From: Nephrocerus scutellatus
Lineage: Eukaryota > Arthropoda > Insecta > Diptera > Pipunculidae
Direction: 5' to 3'
NCBI GenBank assembly: GCA_947095585.1
Contig: OX352763.1
Span: 19,579,462 to 19,643,461, forward strand
DNA: 64,000 nt
The notes under the pieces were generated by a model. It did no database searches. It had not been told where the DNA came from and was given only the letters and a program-made list of their open reading frames with translations. Below, piece by piece: positions 12,646-23,094 of this stretch. The translations under genes were made by a program, and so were the position numbers. Within the stretch, counting starts at the first letter, position 1; every line of letters starts with the position of its first letter.

Positions 12646-12903
12646 TTAAGTTGAAACATGTATCTGAAGGCACAAAACGTACATGATCTGCAGGTGAAGT
12701 TCTATTCTTTTGGTTTCTTTTTCTTCTGATATTAAACTTCCCCAAGCACTAACAGGTTGCCACTTATAACAGTTTATCCGACCATCTATGTTGCATCGGG
12801 ATAATAGAGTACTGCACTGCATGCCACTCATTGGCTCATTGTTTGGACTCACAGCTACATATCCCTTGATACAAGTAAAAGACAAGAGATTATCAAAGGA
12901 ACC
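12646..12903 (-). other. Unrecognised open frame, Cys-containing
   Basis: The minus-strand frame is stop-free for about 85 codons and includes GYVAVSPNNEPMSGMQCSTL and a CYKWQPVSAWG segment. Composition is protein-like, not low complexity. There is no in-frame ATG near the upstream edge; an in-frame TGA lies about 20 bases above. I do not recognise a family. It may be an exon or a relic of an unidentified element. Confidence 0.25.
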
Positions 12904-13104
12904 AACTCATTAAACATTGCATTTCCCTGTTACAACTCCTAAGAGAATGTGTGCATGGAATCTGCAATTTAAAATAATTCAATGGTTAGGTTTATGGTAG
13001 AAAAAATGCGGATTACCTGCAGTGGTATAACAAGATACATTAGATGCCAATAAAATTATTTTTTAAAAAACAAATGCATTTAACTTTGGAACAAAATTGG
13101 TTAT

Positions 13105-13320
13105 CTATTTGGAATAAAAACACAGAAAGTCCTTCTGCTCAAGTAGTAAACTTATCCTGCGGTAAGCCAACATAAGTTCGATGATAAATATGGTACTATC
13201 AACGACGTCTAATGAATGCGAATACAAAAATGCATCTAGCTCAAAGATGTGTACATAATTCGATGACGTTGCATACCAAATGCCGACGGTCAAAGTTATG
13301 CTACCAATGTTCCGTAACAT
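13105..13320 (-). other. Unrecognised short ORF starting at an ATG
   Basis: ATG at 13320-13318 opens a 71-codon frame (MLRNIGSITLTVGIWYATSS...) with one plausible hydrophobic segment at residues 4-17 and another around 40-52. The stop is at 13105. Codon use is not distinctive and there is no clear Kozak context. It might be a host membrane-protein exon or chance. Confidence 0.2.
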
Positions 13321-13559
13321 AATATAGAACATTACTTCTTAGTGATATACATGCGTCTCAAGCATAAATGGATGCTGACGACATACACATCCATGGACTG
13401 AAAATCGATTGAATCAAAACCAACTCGATCACTTTAAGGTTGTTTAACTGTTAGATTAACTGGTTAAGATCAGCTATTCTAAAGGCGAACTAATATTTTT
13501 ACTTTTTCGATCGATCTAAACGCCGCAATCAGAATTCCAACGAAGTATGGCGTACGTCA

Positions 13560-14405
13560 TTTGGTGTCTTTATAAAATTAGGAATATGTTTCGTGAGCTC
13601 AGATCAAGATATGGTTGACATAATGGGCCATTACTCAGAAACCCATAGAAAAGATTAACTACCAATTTACAGTATTAGACGATATGCAACCAAATAACCA
13701 CATCCAGCTCGTAATGAAAAAAATATAGCGACGGTAGCTGAGAGTGTACGCAATGATCGTGTTGAATCGTTTCGACACCATTCTCAACTGATTGGCTTGA
13801 CGTATGCAACAACTCAGTGTAATTTACGTAAGGATCCTGGCTAAAAGAAAATCCAACTCGTGCAAAGATTAAAGAAAACCGACCTTCATATGCGCTTCAG
13901 TTTATGTGTTCTCGAAAAGCTCGAAGCTGATCCGTTGAGACCGACATTTTGTTAATCGATGAAGCCCATTTCGGGCTTAATGTCTACGTAAATAAAAAAA
14001 ATTGTCGTATTTGGGCTAAAGAGTACCCCGAAGAGTTCCAAAAGCTGCCATTACATACAAAGAAAACAACGATTTGTTGTGGTTTATGGGCCGGTGGAAT
14101 CATTGGTATATATTTCTTCAAAAATGAGGATGGCCGAAACGTAACGGTCATCCTTATCACATCATGATAACGGACTATTCGCTACCTTAAATTGAAGCCC
14201 GGGATCACGACGACCTTTGGTTCCAACAAGACGGCGCTACCTGTCATACAGAGCGTGAAACAAAACACTTATTGAGAAATCATTTTGGCGAGCAGTTTAT
14301 TTCATGCCTCGGGCCGGTAAATTGGCCATCTAAATCGCGTGATATCACAGCTCTAGACATTTCTTTTGGGACTACGTAAAGTCACCTTCAGAATCTTCCA
14401 TCTTA
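13560..14405 (+). pseudogene. Decayed rosa-like (DD41D) mariner transposase
   Basis: Several frames in order show the relic: IEKINYQFTVLDDMQ near 13648, KIQLVQRLKKTDLHMRFS near 13850, FVLLIDEAHFGLN-type first Asp near 13950-13980, NKKNCRIWAK near 13995, and CGLWAGGIIGIYFFKNEDGR near 14080. Then comes WFQQDGATCHTERET near 14218 and NWPSKSRDITALDIS near 14320-14360. The second and third Asp are 41 residues apart, as in the intact copy next door. Frameshifts at about 13740, 13900 and 14160 and the degraded first third make it inactive. It is a different, older lineage from the intact element at 14615. Confidence 0.85.
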
Positions 14406-14420
14406 ATAATCCACTTTTAC

Positions 14421-14612
14421 GCCATCTACTGATTCCAAAAAAGGCTAACTTATAGAAGCATGAAATGAACATAAGGCGTTAATATGACATAACATATTGA
14501 TTCCAGTGCCACCTACCGAAAATAAACAGAAACTTATCGGAGCACCAAACGAACTTATGGTATGAATATGGCTTCGATACGTCCAGTGATTTAGACGTGA
14601 TGAGGTTTGATA
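14421..14612 (+). repeat. Tandem repeat, two units left of the mariner
   Basis: Units of about 87 bases start at 14421 and 14508 with GCCAYCTACYG and end with ATATGGCTTCGATACGTCCA-like text. Two more units follow the mariner at 15960 and 16097. The intact mariner sits inside this array. Confidence 0.65.
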
Positions 14613-14614
14613 TA

Positions 14615-15918
14615 AAGGGTGTTTTTTTAGGAGGTTTGTTTTTCCGATAGACGTCGTTTTATTTTATGACAGTTGTTTTGACAGCTCAAAGTGGCATTTC
14701 TACTCAGTATTGTTTGGCAAATCATTATGAATAGGTTAACTCCAGAACAACGTTTTCAAATCGTGGAAATTTATTTTCAAAATCAGTGTTCAATTAAAAA
14801 TGTTTATAGAGCACTTCGTGAATTTTATGGTGCACATAATCGTCCGTCAGAGACCACCATAAAGAACGTAATTACCAAATTTCGGTCTACATTCACTCTT
14901 TTGGATGCCAAGCCACCGACAAGAATGAGAAGAGTTCGTACAGAAGAAAATATTGCTGTCGTTGAGGCCAGTGTGGAAGAAAACGACAATTTATCGATTC
15001 GTCGTCGTGCTCAGCAAATTGGACTTTGTCCATCGACTTTATGGAAAATTTTACGTAAAGATTTGGGTTTGGTGCCATACAAAATTCAATTGGTGCAAGA
15101 ATTAAAGCCACACGACCATCGTTTGCGCCGTGAATTCAGTGATTGGTCGTTAAATCAATTGAACGAAGATCCATTTTTTTACCGTAAAATTCTCTTCAGT
15201 GATGAGGCGCATTTTTTGTTAAATGGATACGTCAACAAACAAAATTGTCGCATTTGGAGCAAAGATAATCCACACGCCGTTCAAGAATTACCAATGCATC
15301 CTGATAAATGTACTGTTTGGTGCGGTCTATGGGCTGGTGGGATCATCGGTCCATATTTCTTTAAAAATGAGGAAGGACGACGCGTTACCGTGAATGGAAA
15401 TCGATACAGAACCATGTTAAATGAGTTTTTGTTGTCAAATCTTGAAGATATGGATATGGATGAAATGTGGTTTCAACAAGATGGTGCCACTTGCCATACA
15501 GCACGTGAAACAATCGACTTATTGAAAGAAACTTTCAACGACAACATTATTTCGAGAAATGGTCCGGTGAATTGGCCTCCGCGTTCGTGCGATTTGACGC
15601 CACTCGATTACTTTTTGTGGGGATACGTGAAGTCATTGGTTTATGTGGATAAACCTCAATCGATTGACGCTTTGGAAACCAATATTCAACGTGTCATTGC
15701 TGACATACGCCCTCAAATGCTTGAAAAAGTGCTGGAAAATTGGACCTCCAGAATGACATTTGTGAAAAATAGTCGTGGTAGCCATATGCCAGAAATTGTG
15801 TTTAAATGTTAAATGCCAAAAAATTATCTACCAAATAAAAGAAAATTTTGGTCATTTCATAATTTTATATGTGTTTTATTCAAAAAAAAAATCGGCAACC
15901 TCTTAAAAAAACACCCGT
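14615..15918 (+). mobile_element. Intact rosa-type DD41D mariner, copy 1
   Basis: A 1304-bp element bounded by TA on both sides (14613-14614 and 15919-15920). Ends are AAGGGTGTTTTTTTAGGAGG on the left and, inverted, ACGGGTGTTTTTTTAAGAGG on the right. The 5' UTR holds TGACAGTTGTTTTGACAGCT and the ORF starts 112 bases in. The 3' UTR ends in an A-rich run before the right repeat. It shares nearly its whole sequence with 39842-41144. Insertion split a pre-existing tandem repeat. Intact ends, TSD and ORF indicate a recent, possibly active element. Confidence 0.93.
14727..15812 (+). CDS. DD41D mariner (rosa family) transposase
   Basis: A 361-residue transposase that should bind the element's inverted repeats and cut and paste it at TA. 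The first ATG is 14727 (MNRLTPEQRFQIVEIYF); the frame is open 12 codons upstream but has no ATG there. Residues 1-55 form the first helix-turn-helix. A basic linker lies near 64-72, and residues 85-112 form the second HTH (RRRAQQIGLCPSTLWKILRK). The catalytic RNase-H-fold residues are visible: Asp159 in LFSDEAHF, Asp252 in WFQQDGATCH and Asp294 in LTPLDYFLWG. The last two are separated by 41 residues, the signature of the rosa group; ordinary mariners have 34. There is no stop or frameshift. Length is normal for mariner transposases (about 345-370). Transcription would come from the element's own leader or a neighbour; no TATA is evident. Confidence 0.95.
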   Translation: MNRLTPEQRFQIVEIYFQNQCSIKNVYRALREFYGAHNRPSETTIKNVITKFRSTFTLLDAKPPTRMRRVRTEENIAVVEASVEENDNLSIRRRAQQIGLCPSTLWKILRKDLGLVPYKIQLVQELKPHDHRLRREFSDWSLNQLNEDPFFYRKILFSDEAHFLLNGYVNKQNCRIWSKDNPHAVQELPMHPDKCTVWCGLWAGGIIGPYFFKNEEGRRVTVNGNRYRTMLNEFLLSNLEDMDMDEMWFQQDGATCHTARETIDLLKETFNDNIISRNGPVNWPPRSCDLTPLDYFLWGYVKSLVYVDKPQSIDALETNIQRVIADIRPQMLEKVLENWTSRMTFVKNSRGSHMPEIVFKC

Positions 15919-15959
15919 TATATACAGAATGAAATTTTCAAAAAATTTTCGACTACATG

Positions 15960-16195
15960 GCCACCTACCGGGATAAAAAAATAGACAAACATTTATAAGC
16001 ATCAATCGAACATAAGGTGTGAATATGGCTATAATGCTATAACAACGATATGCACCAACAATCCAAACGACATTTTCATAAATATCTCTACTCAACGCCA
16101 CCTAATGGGTCCAAAAACATGAACTTTTCGGAACACCAAACGAACATATGGTGTTAATATGGATTCGATACGTCTAGTAGTTTTAAAGTTAATCG
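15960..16195 (+). repeat. Tandem repeat, two units right of the mariner
   Basis: Units begin at 15960 (GCCACCTACCGGGAT) and 16097 (GCCACCTAATGGGTC), and both contain CGAACATA(A/T)GGTGT. They continue the array interrupted by the mariner at 14615-15918. Confidence 0.6.
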
Positions 16196-16199
16196 ATTA

Positions 16200-17710
16200 C
16201 ATATACACACAATCATTTTTATTGTTTTATTTTTTAATGAAAAAGACTTAAAAACAAACTAGATTCATTGGCAGACATAATAAATTTGGAAAAGCTGAAA
16301 GAAACAAAATAATATTCTTCACTTACTCTGTACCGCTGTGAAATTCCAAACTTGAACTCTTCGCGTCAATTCCTATCTGATGTTGTAATTCCCTAAATAT
16401 TTCTGTAAGCAAAACGAAGCGCACCAACAAATTATGCAATTTAATTCGAAAATATTTCCATATAATTATCACACCTTTCTACAGTACACGACTCAATGAA
16501 CATATTAACTGTTCAAAAATACGGTTAAAAGTTTTGTATCTTACGAAATTTATTAAAGGGAAATTTTCCATCATAAAACCAAACAGTTTCTAAGTTTAAA
16601 AATTGAAGTACAGAAATTTGCAAGTTATAACTAATGGATTATTATCCAATCCATTTATAGAGTGAAATTAAAGAAAACAAAAGTTTGCAGAGTCAGTCGG
16701 TCCCAAAGTGTGTAATATTAGAAGTAATGATTTGTTTCAAGTGTGAGATTCTAATTCCACAATAATCAAAAAGTCAAAAAAGCCCAGATACATAAGATAA
16801 AAACTTTAACCGAATTTAAAACTGAAAATTTTAAGTGAATTTTAAGGAATTCTAAAGTCTAAACAAAGAAATAGTGCCATGCATCAGATTCAAGAATTCT
16901 TTATCAAACCAAGAGTGACGGTTCTTAAGAAATCTACGAATGTAAACCTGAAAAACCAAACCAATTACGATATCAGATATAACGTTTATACAAAAGACAA
17001 TATACCACTTCTTGCATTTTTCTGCACTGTCCCACAAGCAACCACTATCGACACTTCAGCACATTCGTGGAAAAGCGCAAATATCAGCGACACAGCAACA
17101 AAACTAGATTGTCTTTTTATTGCCAATTGCAAATCGTAAAAGTTATTTTTGGCTTTTACCTACTAACACATCCAGCATCCTGCTAGATACTATCTATCAA
17201 TGGCAACCTTGAATAAGTCCCGAAGGTCATAGTTGTCCGAAAAAGGAAATTGCACTTCATGTTACCATAAAATTCTACGATCACTACGTATTGGATGGAT
17301 GGCATGCGAGTGAGTATTTATGCGGCATTTTTGTTTGTTATTCTGTTGCATTATTGGCAACATGTAAGGATAAAGAGAAAATGTCCCATAAAAGACATAT
17401 TTGGTTTGTCTGGAAATAAGCTGGCTGCGAATGGCAGTGCAACCTTACCACGAGTACGTATAGTATATTCTTATCTTTGATTTTGTTTTTTACGTGAGAA
17501 TTCATTTGCAATAAAAGGGCACTCTGTAGACACTTCAATTTAGATTTATTTTATTTTTAGAAAGAATAAGAAGTGCGAGTAGATTATGAACATACATATT
17601 TGGTAAATCGAAGGATAATCAACTCTGGAGATTGAAATTAAATTGTTTAAATTGTTTCGTTAAACGTAAAATCCTCATATTTTTGGCGAGTTACTCCATA
17701 TTACATGCGA
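16200..17710. other. AT-rich stretch, nothing recognised
   Basis: An 86-codon plus-strand frame at 16879-17139 begins with ATG, but its composition is Asn/Thr/Lys-rich and I recognise no domain. No terminal repeats or arrays are visible. Confidence 0.4.
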
Positions 17711-17714
17711 GCAT

Positions 17715-17985
17715 AAGATCCAACATTCGTCTTTCAATTAAGATGGTGGAGCGGAAGTTTAATTGAAGAAGTGCAATTCTTTAACTATGTCGGGACAATT
17801 TTAGGAACTAGCAACCGATAACAGAATGAAAACCAGAAACGCAAGGTTGCTTTAAGCCAACAAGGTCTGTCAAGACTCTTCAAATCTAGGAATTCAGATG
17901 TATGAGAAAATGGTACTGAAATATGAATCCGAGACTTGGCTGATTAGCAAAGACAACTCCAGCCTCTTAACTGAGCTCCTTGGTT
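17715..17985 (+). pseudogene. RTE-type LINE C-terminal fragment
   Basis: Matches the RTE region after NESKTKYM: AAGATCCAACATTCGTC, CTATGTCGGGACAATTTTAG, TGCTTTAAGCCAACAAGGTC, GAATCCGAGACTTGGCTGAT. It is heavily mutated and truncated at both ends. Just downstream (18025-18080) a short stretch matches RTE in the opposite orientation (CTATGGACTAATGATGACTT), so two broken pieces lie head to head. Confidence 0.6.
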
Positions 17986-18388
17986 TTTGATCTTCATCAT
18001 AAAAGTTCCTTAAAAGGAATTTGACAGGGATGAATCTACACTGCTATGGACTAATGATGACTTTAACATTAACACATATAGAGCTATTTTGTAGTACAGC
18101 GGGGAATATATTTTACGCAAAATTCAACAATGCTTTTGCTTTTTCATCCTCCTGGATATATTGCCCACTTTTCACCAGATCCGCAAGGATCTACTTCGGA
18201 AAACTAAGTGCCTCAGAAAATATAAAGAAAGCCACCTATGCCACTGAAAGTTCAACAAGCTTCACTTTTGTTTAAATTATAAATGTTTCAAAGAGAAAAA
18301 CATACATATTTTCTTTGTTTGGCATAAACATACATACATAAGCATTAAATTGCTCATATGTCTCATCATGTTACCGAGTGTGGCTCCA

Positions 18389-18952
18389 GCCATTTATACG
18401 AATAAACGAGCGCCTAGTTTGTATTTTTAAATTAAATGTCAATTGTGTTACAATTAAACTATTTCTCAATTTTATTTTAAAGTGTTGCTCCCTAGTTTGT
18501 GTTTCTGTTAAAATTTGTGAACCACTGAATTGATATGCTGATGATATGTTATCACAGTTTTAGAACCATTTTGTGCTTAGTTGTCAGCCAATTAGTATTT
18601 AGTAATAAGGAAAGTATATTGGTTTACGTCTTTGTGATGATTTTTTTTTTAAATTTCCACTCGCGTAAAGCCATTTATACGAATAAACGAGAGCGCCTAG
18701 TTTGTATTTTTAAATTAAATGTCAATTGTGTTACAATTAAACTATTTCTCAATTTTATTTTAAAGTGTTGCTCCCTACTTTGTGTTTCTGTTAAAATTTG
18801 TGAACCACTGAATTGATATGCTGATGATATGTTATCACAGTTTTAGAACCACTTTGTGCTTAGTTGTCTGCCAATTAGTATTTAGTAATAAGGAAAGTAT
18901 ATTGGTTTACGTCTTTGTGATGATTTTTTTTTAAATTTCCACTCGCGTAAAG
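18389..18952 (+). repeat. Two-copy tandem duplication, 281-bp unit
   Basis: Unit 1 is 18389-18669 and unit 2 is 18670-18952. Both begin GCCATTTATACGAATAAACG and end TCCACTCGCGTAAAG, with only a few differences (an extra GA in unit 2 and single-base changes). The related single sequence at 62165-62310 shares the TTATACGAATAAACG start, and 21065-21215 shares the middle (GCCAATTAGTAT, GGAAAGTATA). The unit is therefore a dispersed family of unknown type. Confidence 0.85.
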
Positions 18953-19440
18953 CGGTTTGCACCATTAAAATGCTCGGCTATAAGCATAGCACAGCGTGGG
19001 CGTTAAGGTTTAGGATGAGAAAAAGGAGATGTCTATGAGCTTGTGTTTTGAATGCTTATGGATCGTAGCGATGCGGAAAAAAGAGCTTTTCAGAACATTC
19101 CACATACGTATTGTACGGCAGAAGAACCAATCTCTGAACTAAACTATACGTCCGAAGATGGGCTTATAAGTAAACTGATCAGCATTTAGAGCGCCACGGG
19201 TATTGCGATTGAATTCAAGAAGAGGTGGCATGCAACTGTCCATTTCTCTGCCGAAGGAAGAAGGAATAGAACAGTGACAAGACGTTCCTTTGGTGATCAA
19301 GTGAATCTATTGACTTCGCAATGTTTTCGTCACCGATAAGTTTTAACGCTCGGTTTTTGATTCTATCTAGCAGGTAGTCTTAGGCGCACCTGACCAGATA
19401 TGATACTCAAGTTTGGGCTGAATAAACTCCTTGTATATAG

Positions 19441-19740
19441 TGGGCGCCGTGGCTCAGTGGAAATGCGCGTGGCTATTGAGCAGGAGGTTCGTGGTGTGGT
19501 TCGAATCCCAGTAACACCAAAAGTATTTTTCTCGGTGTCCCACCTCTCGCGAATGGGTGACAAACGTTCCGAGAGTAATAACTTGTCACGTAAAGCTTTT
19601 CAATTCGCCGTTCAGAATCGGCTTTTAATTGTATGTCCCTTCCATTTGTGTCCAAAAATATAAATGAGCAACAAAATGGTCGCGAGAAGTTAGGCCTTGG
19701 ACCGCAATGGGCTGTCGCGCCGAATATTATTATTATTATA
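19441..19740 (+). repeat. tRNA-derived SINE, full-length copy 1
   Basis: The head contains Pol III boxes: A box TGGCTCAGTGG at 19450-19460 and a perfect B box GGTTCGAATCC at 19498-19508. The body contains AACTTGTCACG, CAATTCGCCGTTC and CCTTCCATTTGTG. The right part (GGCCTTGGACCGCAATGGGC, TGTCGCGCCGAATA) ends in (ATT)n. It is inserted in the LINE after CTTGTATATAG. Such elements are transcribed from the internal promoter and moved by LINE machinery. Confidence 0.9.
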
Positions 19741-19750
19741 GAGTAGCCAG

Positions 19751-19956
19751 TACATGGCTTCTGAGCAGGAGGTTCTTGGTTCGAATCCAAGCAAAACACC
19801 AAAAGTATTTTTCCGAAAAGTAATAACTTGTCACGGAAAGCTTCTCAATTCGCCGTTCGGATTCGGCATTTCATTGTAGGTCGCTTCCATTTGTGTGTAA
19901 AAATATACAAGCTAGGCCTTGGATCGTAACGGTCTGTCGCGCCGAATTTTAAATAA
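19751..19956 (+). repeat. tRNA-derived SINE copy 2 with target duplication
   Basis: 5'-truncated at the A-box side but with the B box (GGTTCGAATCC), body and tail. It is flanked by AGTAGCCAG at 19742-19750 and 19957-19965, a 9-bp target-site duplication of LINE sequence. It therefore inserted directly downstream of copy 1, into the LINE. Confidence 0.88.
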
Positions 19957-20100
19957 AGTAGCCAGATCAGAGAGAGTAACATATTTCTTGCGCCAGGTTA
20001 GATAACCTAAACATTTCGGAGCATTTTTGGCGACGGTAAATATGTTCCATATTCCAACAAAGCTTGTCATTAACGCACATACCGTAAATCGCGAGTTTTT

Positions 20101-20470
20101 CAGTTTCCTCGATGCAAATGTCATTCATGGATAATGGCATTGGACGTCTGACAAACAATCCGAGAGTAATATCTTGTCACGGAAAGCTTCTCAATTCGTC
20201 GTTGGGATACGGCATTAAATTGTAGGTCCCTTCCATTTTTCAGTTTCCTCGATGGAAGTGCCATTCATGGATAATGGCATAGGATGTCTGACAAACAATC
20301 CCGGAGTAATAACATGCCACGGAAAACTTCTCAATTCGCTGCTGGGATACGGCATTAAATTGTAGGTCCCTTCCATTTTGTGTGAAAAAAATGTACATGC
20401 ACAATACAAATGATTGCGAGAAGCTAGACCCTGGACCGCAATTGTTTGTCGTGCCTAAATATTATTATTA
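20101..20470 (+). repeat. Tandem duplication of a LINE-SINE junction, plus SINE tail
   Basis: A 140-bp unit (20101-20240) is LINE sequence starting CAGTTTCCTCGATG joined near 20146 to SINE body (CGTCTGACAAACAATC). It is repeated from 20241. The second copy runs on into the SINE 3' part and (ATT)n at about 20462. LINE sequence resumes at about 20471. Confidence 0.8.
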
Positions 20471-21064
20471 GACGACAGGGGACAGCATTGAGTTTTGGAA
20501 GAGTATAATTCTATTCCATTATTTTCTCGCCATTTTATTATGCTGTCAAGGTGAGAGAATTTAACGTGCCTAACATACGTAGTAGCTTGTGTTCCACATG
20601 AGAAGGGGATGGACGTTCCTCAAACTTATAAGAGAAATTAAGAGGGCTGTCTTCAGCGAAAGAATAAAGTGGATTAGAAGTAAGGGATCATTAATAAAAA
20701 CAAGAATGAATGTCGGAGACAGAACAGAACCCAAGGGAACGCCATCATTTATGTGATAAATTTCAGAATTGAAACCGTCCAGAACAACTTGTATTGAGCG
20801 GTCCAAAAGAAAGCTTCTAATTCAATGAAGTAGTTTTTCATCGACGCAATAAGCACGCATTTTAGACAAAAGATCTTAATGCCAAACTCTGTCAAGTGCA
20901 TTGGAAATATCGAGTACAATGACTTTCCTTTCACCAAATTGATGCAAAGTTGGTTCCACTGTTCGGTGAGATATGCCATCAAATCACTAGTAGAACGTTG
21001 ATCACAAAATCCGTACTTCCGGCCACTAGGCCACTAAGAATTCCGTGAATTTTGTTATTTAACA

Positions 21065-21215
21065 ACAGTTTTAGAATCACTCTGTGCGTGAGTAACATAG
21101 CCAATTAGTATAGAGGAAAGTATAATGGTTTATGTTTTTGTTTGTGATGAATTTCATAACAGTTTTAGTGAGTGAGTGAGATAGCCAATTAGTATATACA
21201 TATAAGTATAGAGTA
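21065..21215 (+). repeat. Partial relatives of the 281-bp unit
   Basis: Two short segments with AGCCAATTAGTAT, at 21098 and 21182, match the middle of the repeat at 18389-18952. They are joined by GTGAGTGAGTGAG. It is an eroded, rearranged copy. Confidence 0.5.
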
Positions 21216-21715
21216 TAAGTATCTTCATTAAAAACATTTGACTTATTCCGATTTTTTTACGAAACACAACTTGACCTTATGACTCAATTATACGAATTAA
21301 AATAAACAAAAAGTTCGTGAGATCTTAAGCCGAATAAAAACTTATGTAGTCTAACTTTAACGAGTAGGTGTGTAAAAAACATAAAACCGACACACACTCC
21401 GTCTTCGACTCAAGGCCCGGATGATTAGGCAACAAGTAAGTAAAAGTAAGATATTTCACATTGAATTAAAAGATAATTAAAAATAGATAAAAAGTTCATA
21501 AATCAAATTGAAAAAAAAAAACGCTGATGGATTTCTCTCTCGAACTGCATTTTATTTTAATTTTTTATTGTCGACAATTTGTTTGAAGAGACGATACAGC
21601 TATTTAAGTTACTCAATCGGTTTCAAGACTGTATTTAAATTAATCGGGTTTGAATCTGTTAAAAATATAATATTTAAACAATTAAACAATTTGTTGTTAC
21701 AACGCATAGATAATT

Positions 21716-21781
21716 CATTTACAATAATATTACGTTCGTAAAAACCGCATTTACAATAAGATTACGTTCGTAAAAACCGCT
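21716..21781 (+). repeat. 33-bp direct tandem duplication
   Basis: CATTTACAATAATATTACGT and the following 13 bases are repeated immediately with one change. It is a recent local duplication in otherwise unremarkable AT-rich DNA (21216-22475), where no gene was seen. Confidence 0.8.
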
Positions 21782-22479
21782 TAATTGACAACTAACGCAA
21801 TTGCAATTCTTATTAAATTTTTAAAGGCCGCTAATCTAAGATCGCTAATTTATACTTGATCGGTAATTGATTAACAAGATTTCTGTGGCTGTTACAATTT
21901 TCTTCGATTGCAGCCGTTTTCAGTGCTAAGTAAATATACGAGTATGTGTACACAAATCTGGCCTTTTACGTTGCTGACAGACTACCTGTCGATCGTTGGC
22001 TTTAATTAGGCTATCCGCAGACATCCAGTCTAGTCTACTCAAACTAGTAGTTTTCCACTATGTCACGTAACTCGTACATAATTTATAAAGTTTTCTATTT
22101 ACCAACATCATAGTTTAATTACGAACCTGTACCGTTGACTTTTAGATATTGGTTTCTTCCTTTCGTTCCTCTTAATGTATAGATGTTCGTATTGCTGGCT
22201 GACATACAATCTGTGGTGTAAGTAGGATATGGAATCAATGGTGTGCGTTCAATTACAGTAAACGAGAATGCTTGCAATTTTCTTCTACATTAAACGCGAT
22301 GAACAGTGATCAAGTGTCACCTGATTGACCAAGACCAGCATTTTGCCAATCAACCGAGGGAACTGCATGACAACGAAGTAGCAACTTGGCATATGCACAG
22401 TGTGTACAGAATGAAACAACGCCAGTTAAATTTTGGTTTTATACAAAAACTAGTTGAGTATCCGGATGGAACCGATTCA

Positions 22480-22590
22480 TCCGGGCATACTTCCTTCCTT
22501 CCTTCTCTCCCAATATCCCAATCCTCTATTCCAATATCTCCAAACCCATACTGTGCTTAGGCATTGTAAAGGTGTAAATGCCTTGAAGCA
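22480..22590 (+). pseudogene. 3' end of the jockey-like LINE
   Basis: CTTCCTTCTCTCCCAATATC through GGTGTAAATGCCTTG matches the ends at 31390-31475 and 37465-37540 (GGGTGCAAATGCCTTG / GGGTGCAAATCCC). It is 5'-truncated to about 100 bases. Confidence 0.6.
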
Positions 22591-22695
22591 TCAGAACTAG
22601 TAGCCTTCTTCAAAAACAAAGTAATTTTTGCTCACGTATCTGATGAGAGAGATTTTCGGACACTCTACAGCAATGTTAACATAGCAAAAACAAAT

Positions 22696-22860
22696 TAAGC
22701 TTGGTATGCTTCGATGGCAAGAACACATACCTCAGAAAAGCGAAAAAAGAAAAGGACGAGTGACTTTGCTGGAAGAATGGCGTAGATTAAGACGCCTAGA
22801 ATTTCAGAAACTGAAACTGGGTGAAATGGTTTTTTGCGGGTGATCGGGAGCGAAATTACG
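22696..22860 (+). pseudogene. RTE-type LINE 3' end, diverged
   Basis: GGAAGAATGGCGTAGATTAAG, ACGCCTAGAATTTCAG and GGTTTTTTGCGGG follow the order of the RTE 3' end at 54840-55060. It is too diverged to retain a frame. Confidence 0.6.
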
Positions 22861-23094
22861 TTGAAGATGAATATTCTTACCAAGTCTATCCGCTTCTAAG
22901 CAGCTTATATAAAAACTAATCTCTGTACTTTTCTAAAAATAAAATTTCTTTGTGAATTTTAAGTTGAGGGTATTGTTTTATTGTACAGCTTTGGGAGATA
23001 TTTTAATAGAAAAATATATGAAAGAGCCATATTTTCTTTTTTATTTAAATAGTTTACTTTTTGTTAATTAAGCAAAATTTTTTCATTGGCCGGC

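Larger units (their letters stand above)
19015..21050 (-). pseudogene. LINE (jockey-superfamily-like) copy, split by SINEs
   Basis: Minus-strand remnant of the same family as 27095-28330 and 36198-37541. From high to low coordinates: the segment before RT motif A near 20900-21000, IQVVLDGFNS and HINDGVPLGSVLSPTF near 20700-20790, the middle domain with a MNGT-like motif near 20090-20140 and 20230-20280, and the C-terminal region at 19015-19430. Tail-truncated and full SINEs interrupt it at 19441-19956 and 20146-20470. Stops and frameshifts abound. Jockey-type assignment rests on GVPQGSVLSP and LDISKAFD words in sister copies; the exact clade is uncertain. Confidence 0.75.

Noticed and set aside
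14893..15111. 72-codon minus-strand frame inside the mariner, also seen in the second copy
   Set aside because: It is the antisense shadow of the transposase ORF and is conserved only because the two copies are nearly identical.
16879..17139. 86-codon ATG-started frame as a host gene
   Set aside because: Asn/Thr/Lys-rich composition tracks the local AT content, and no domain, signal peptide or splice context is evident.
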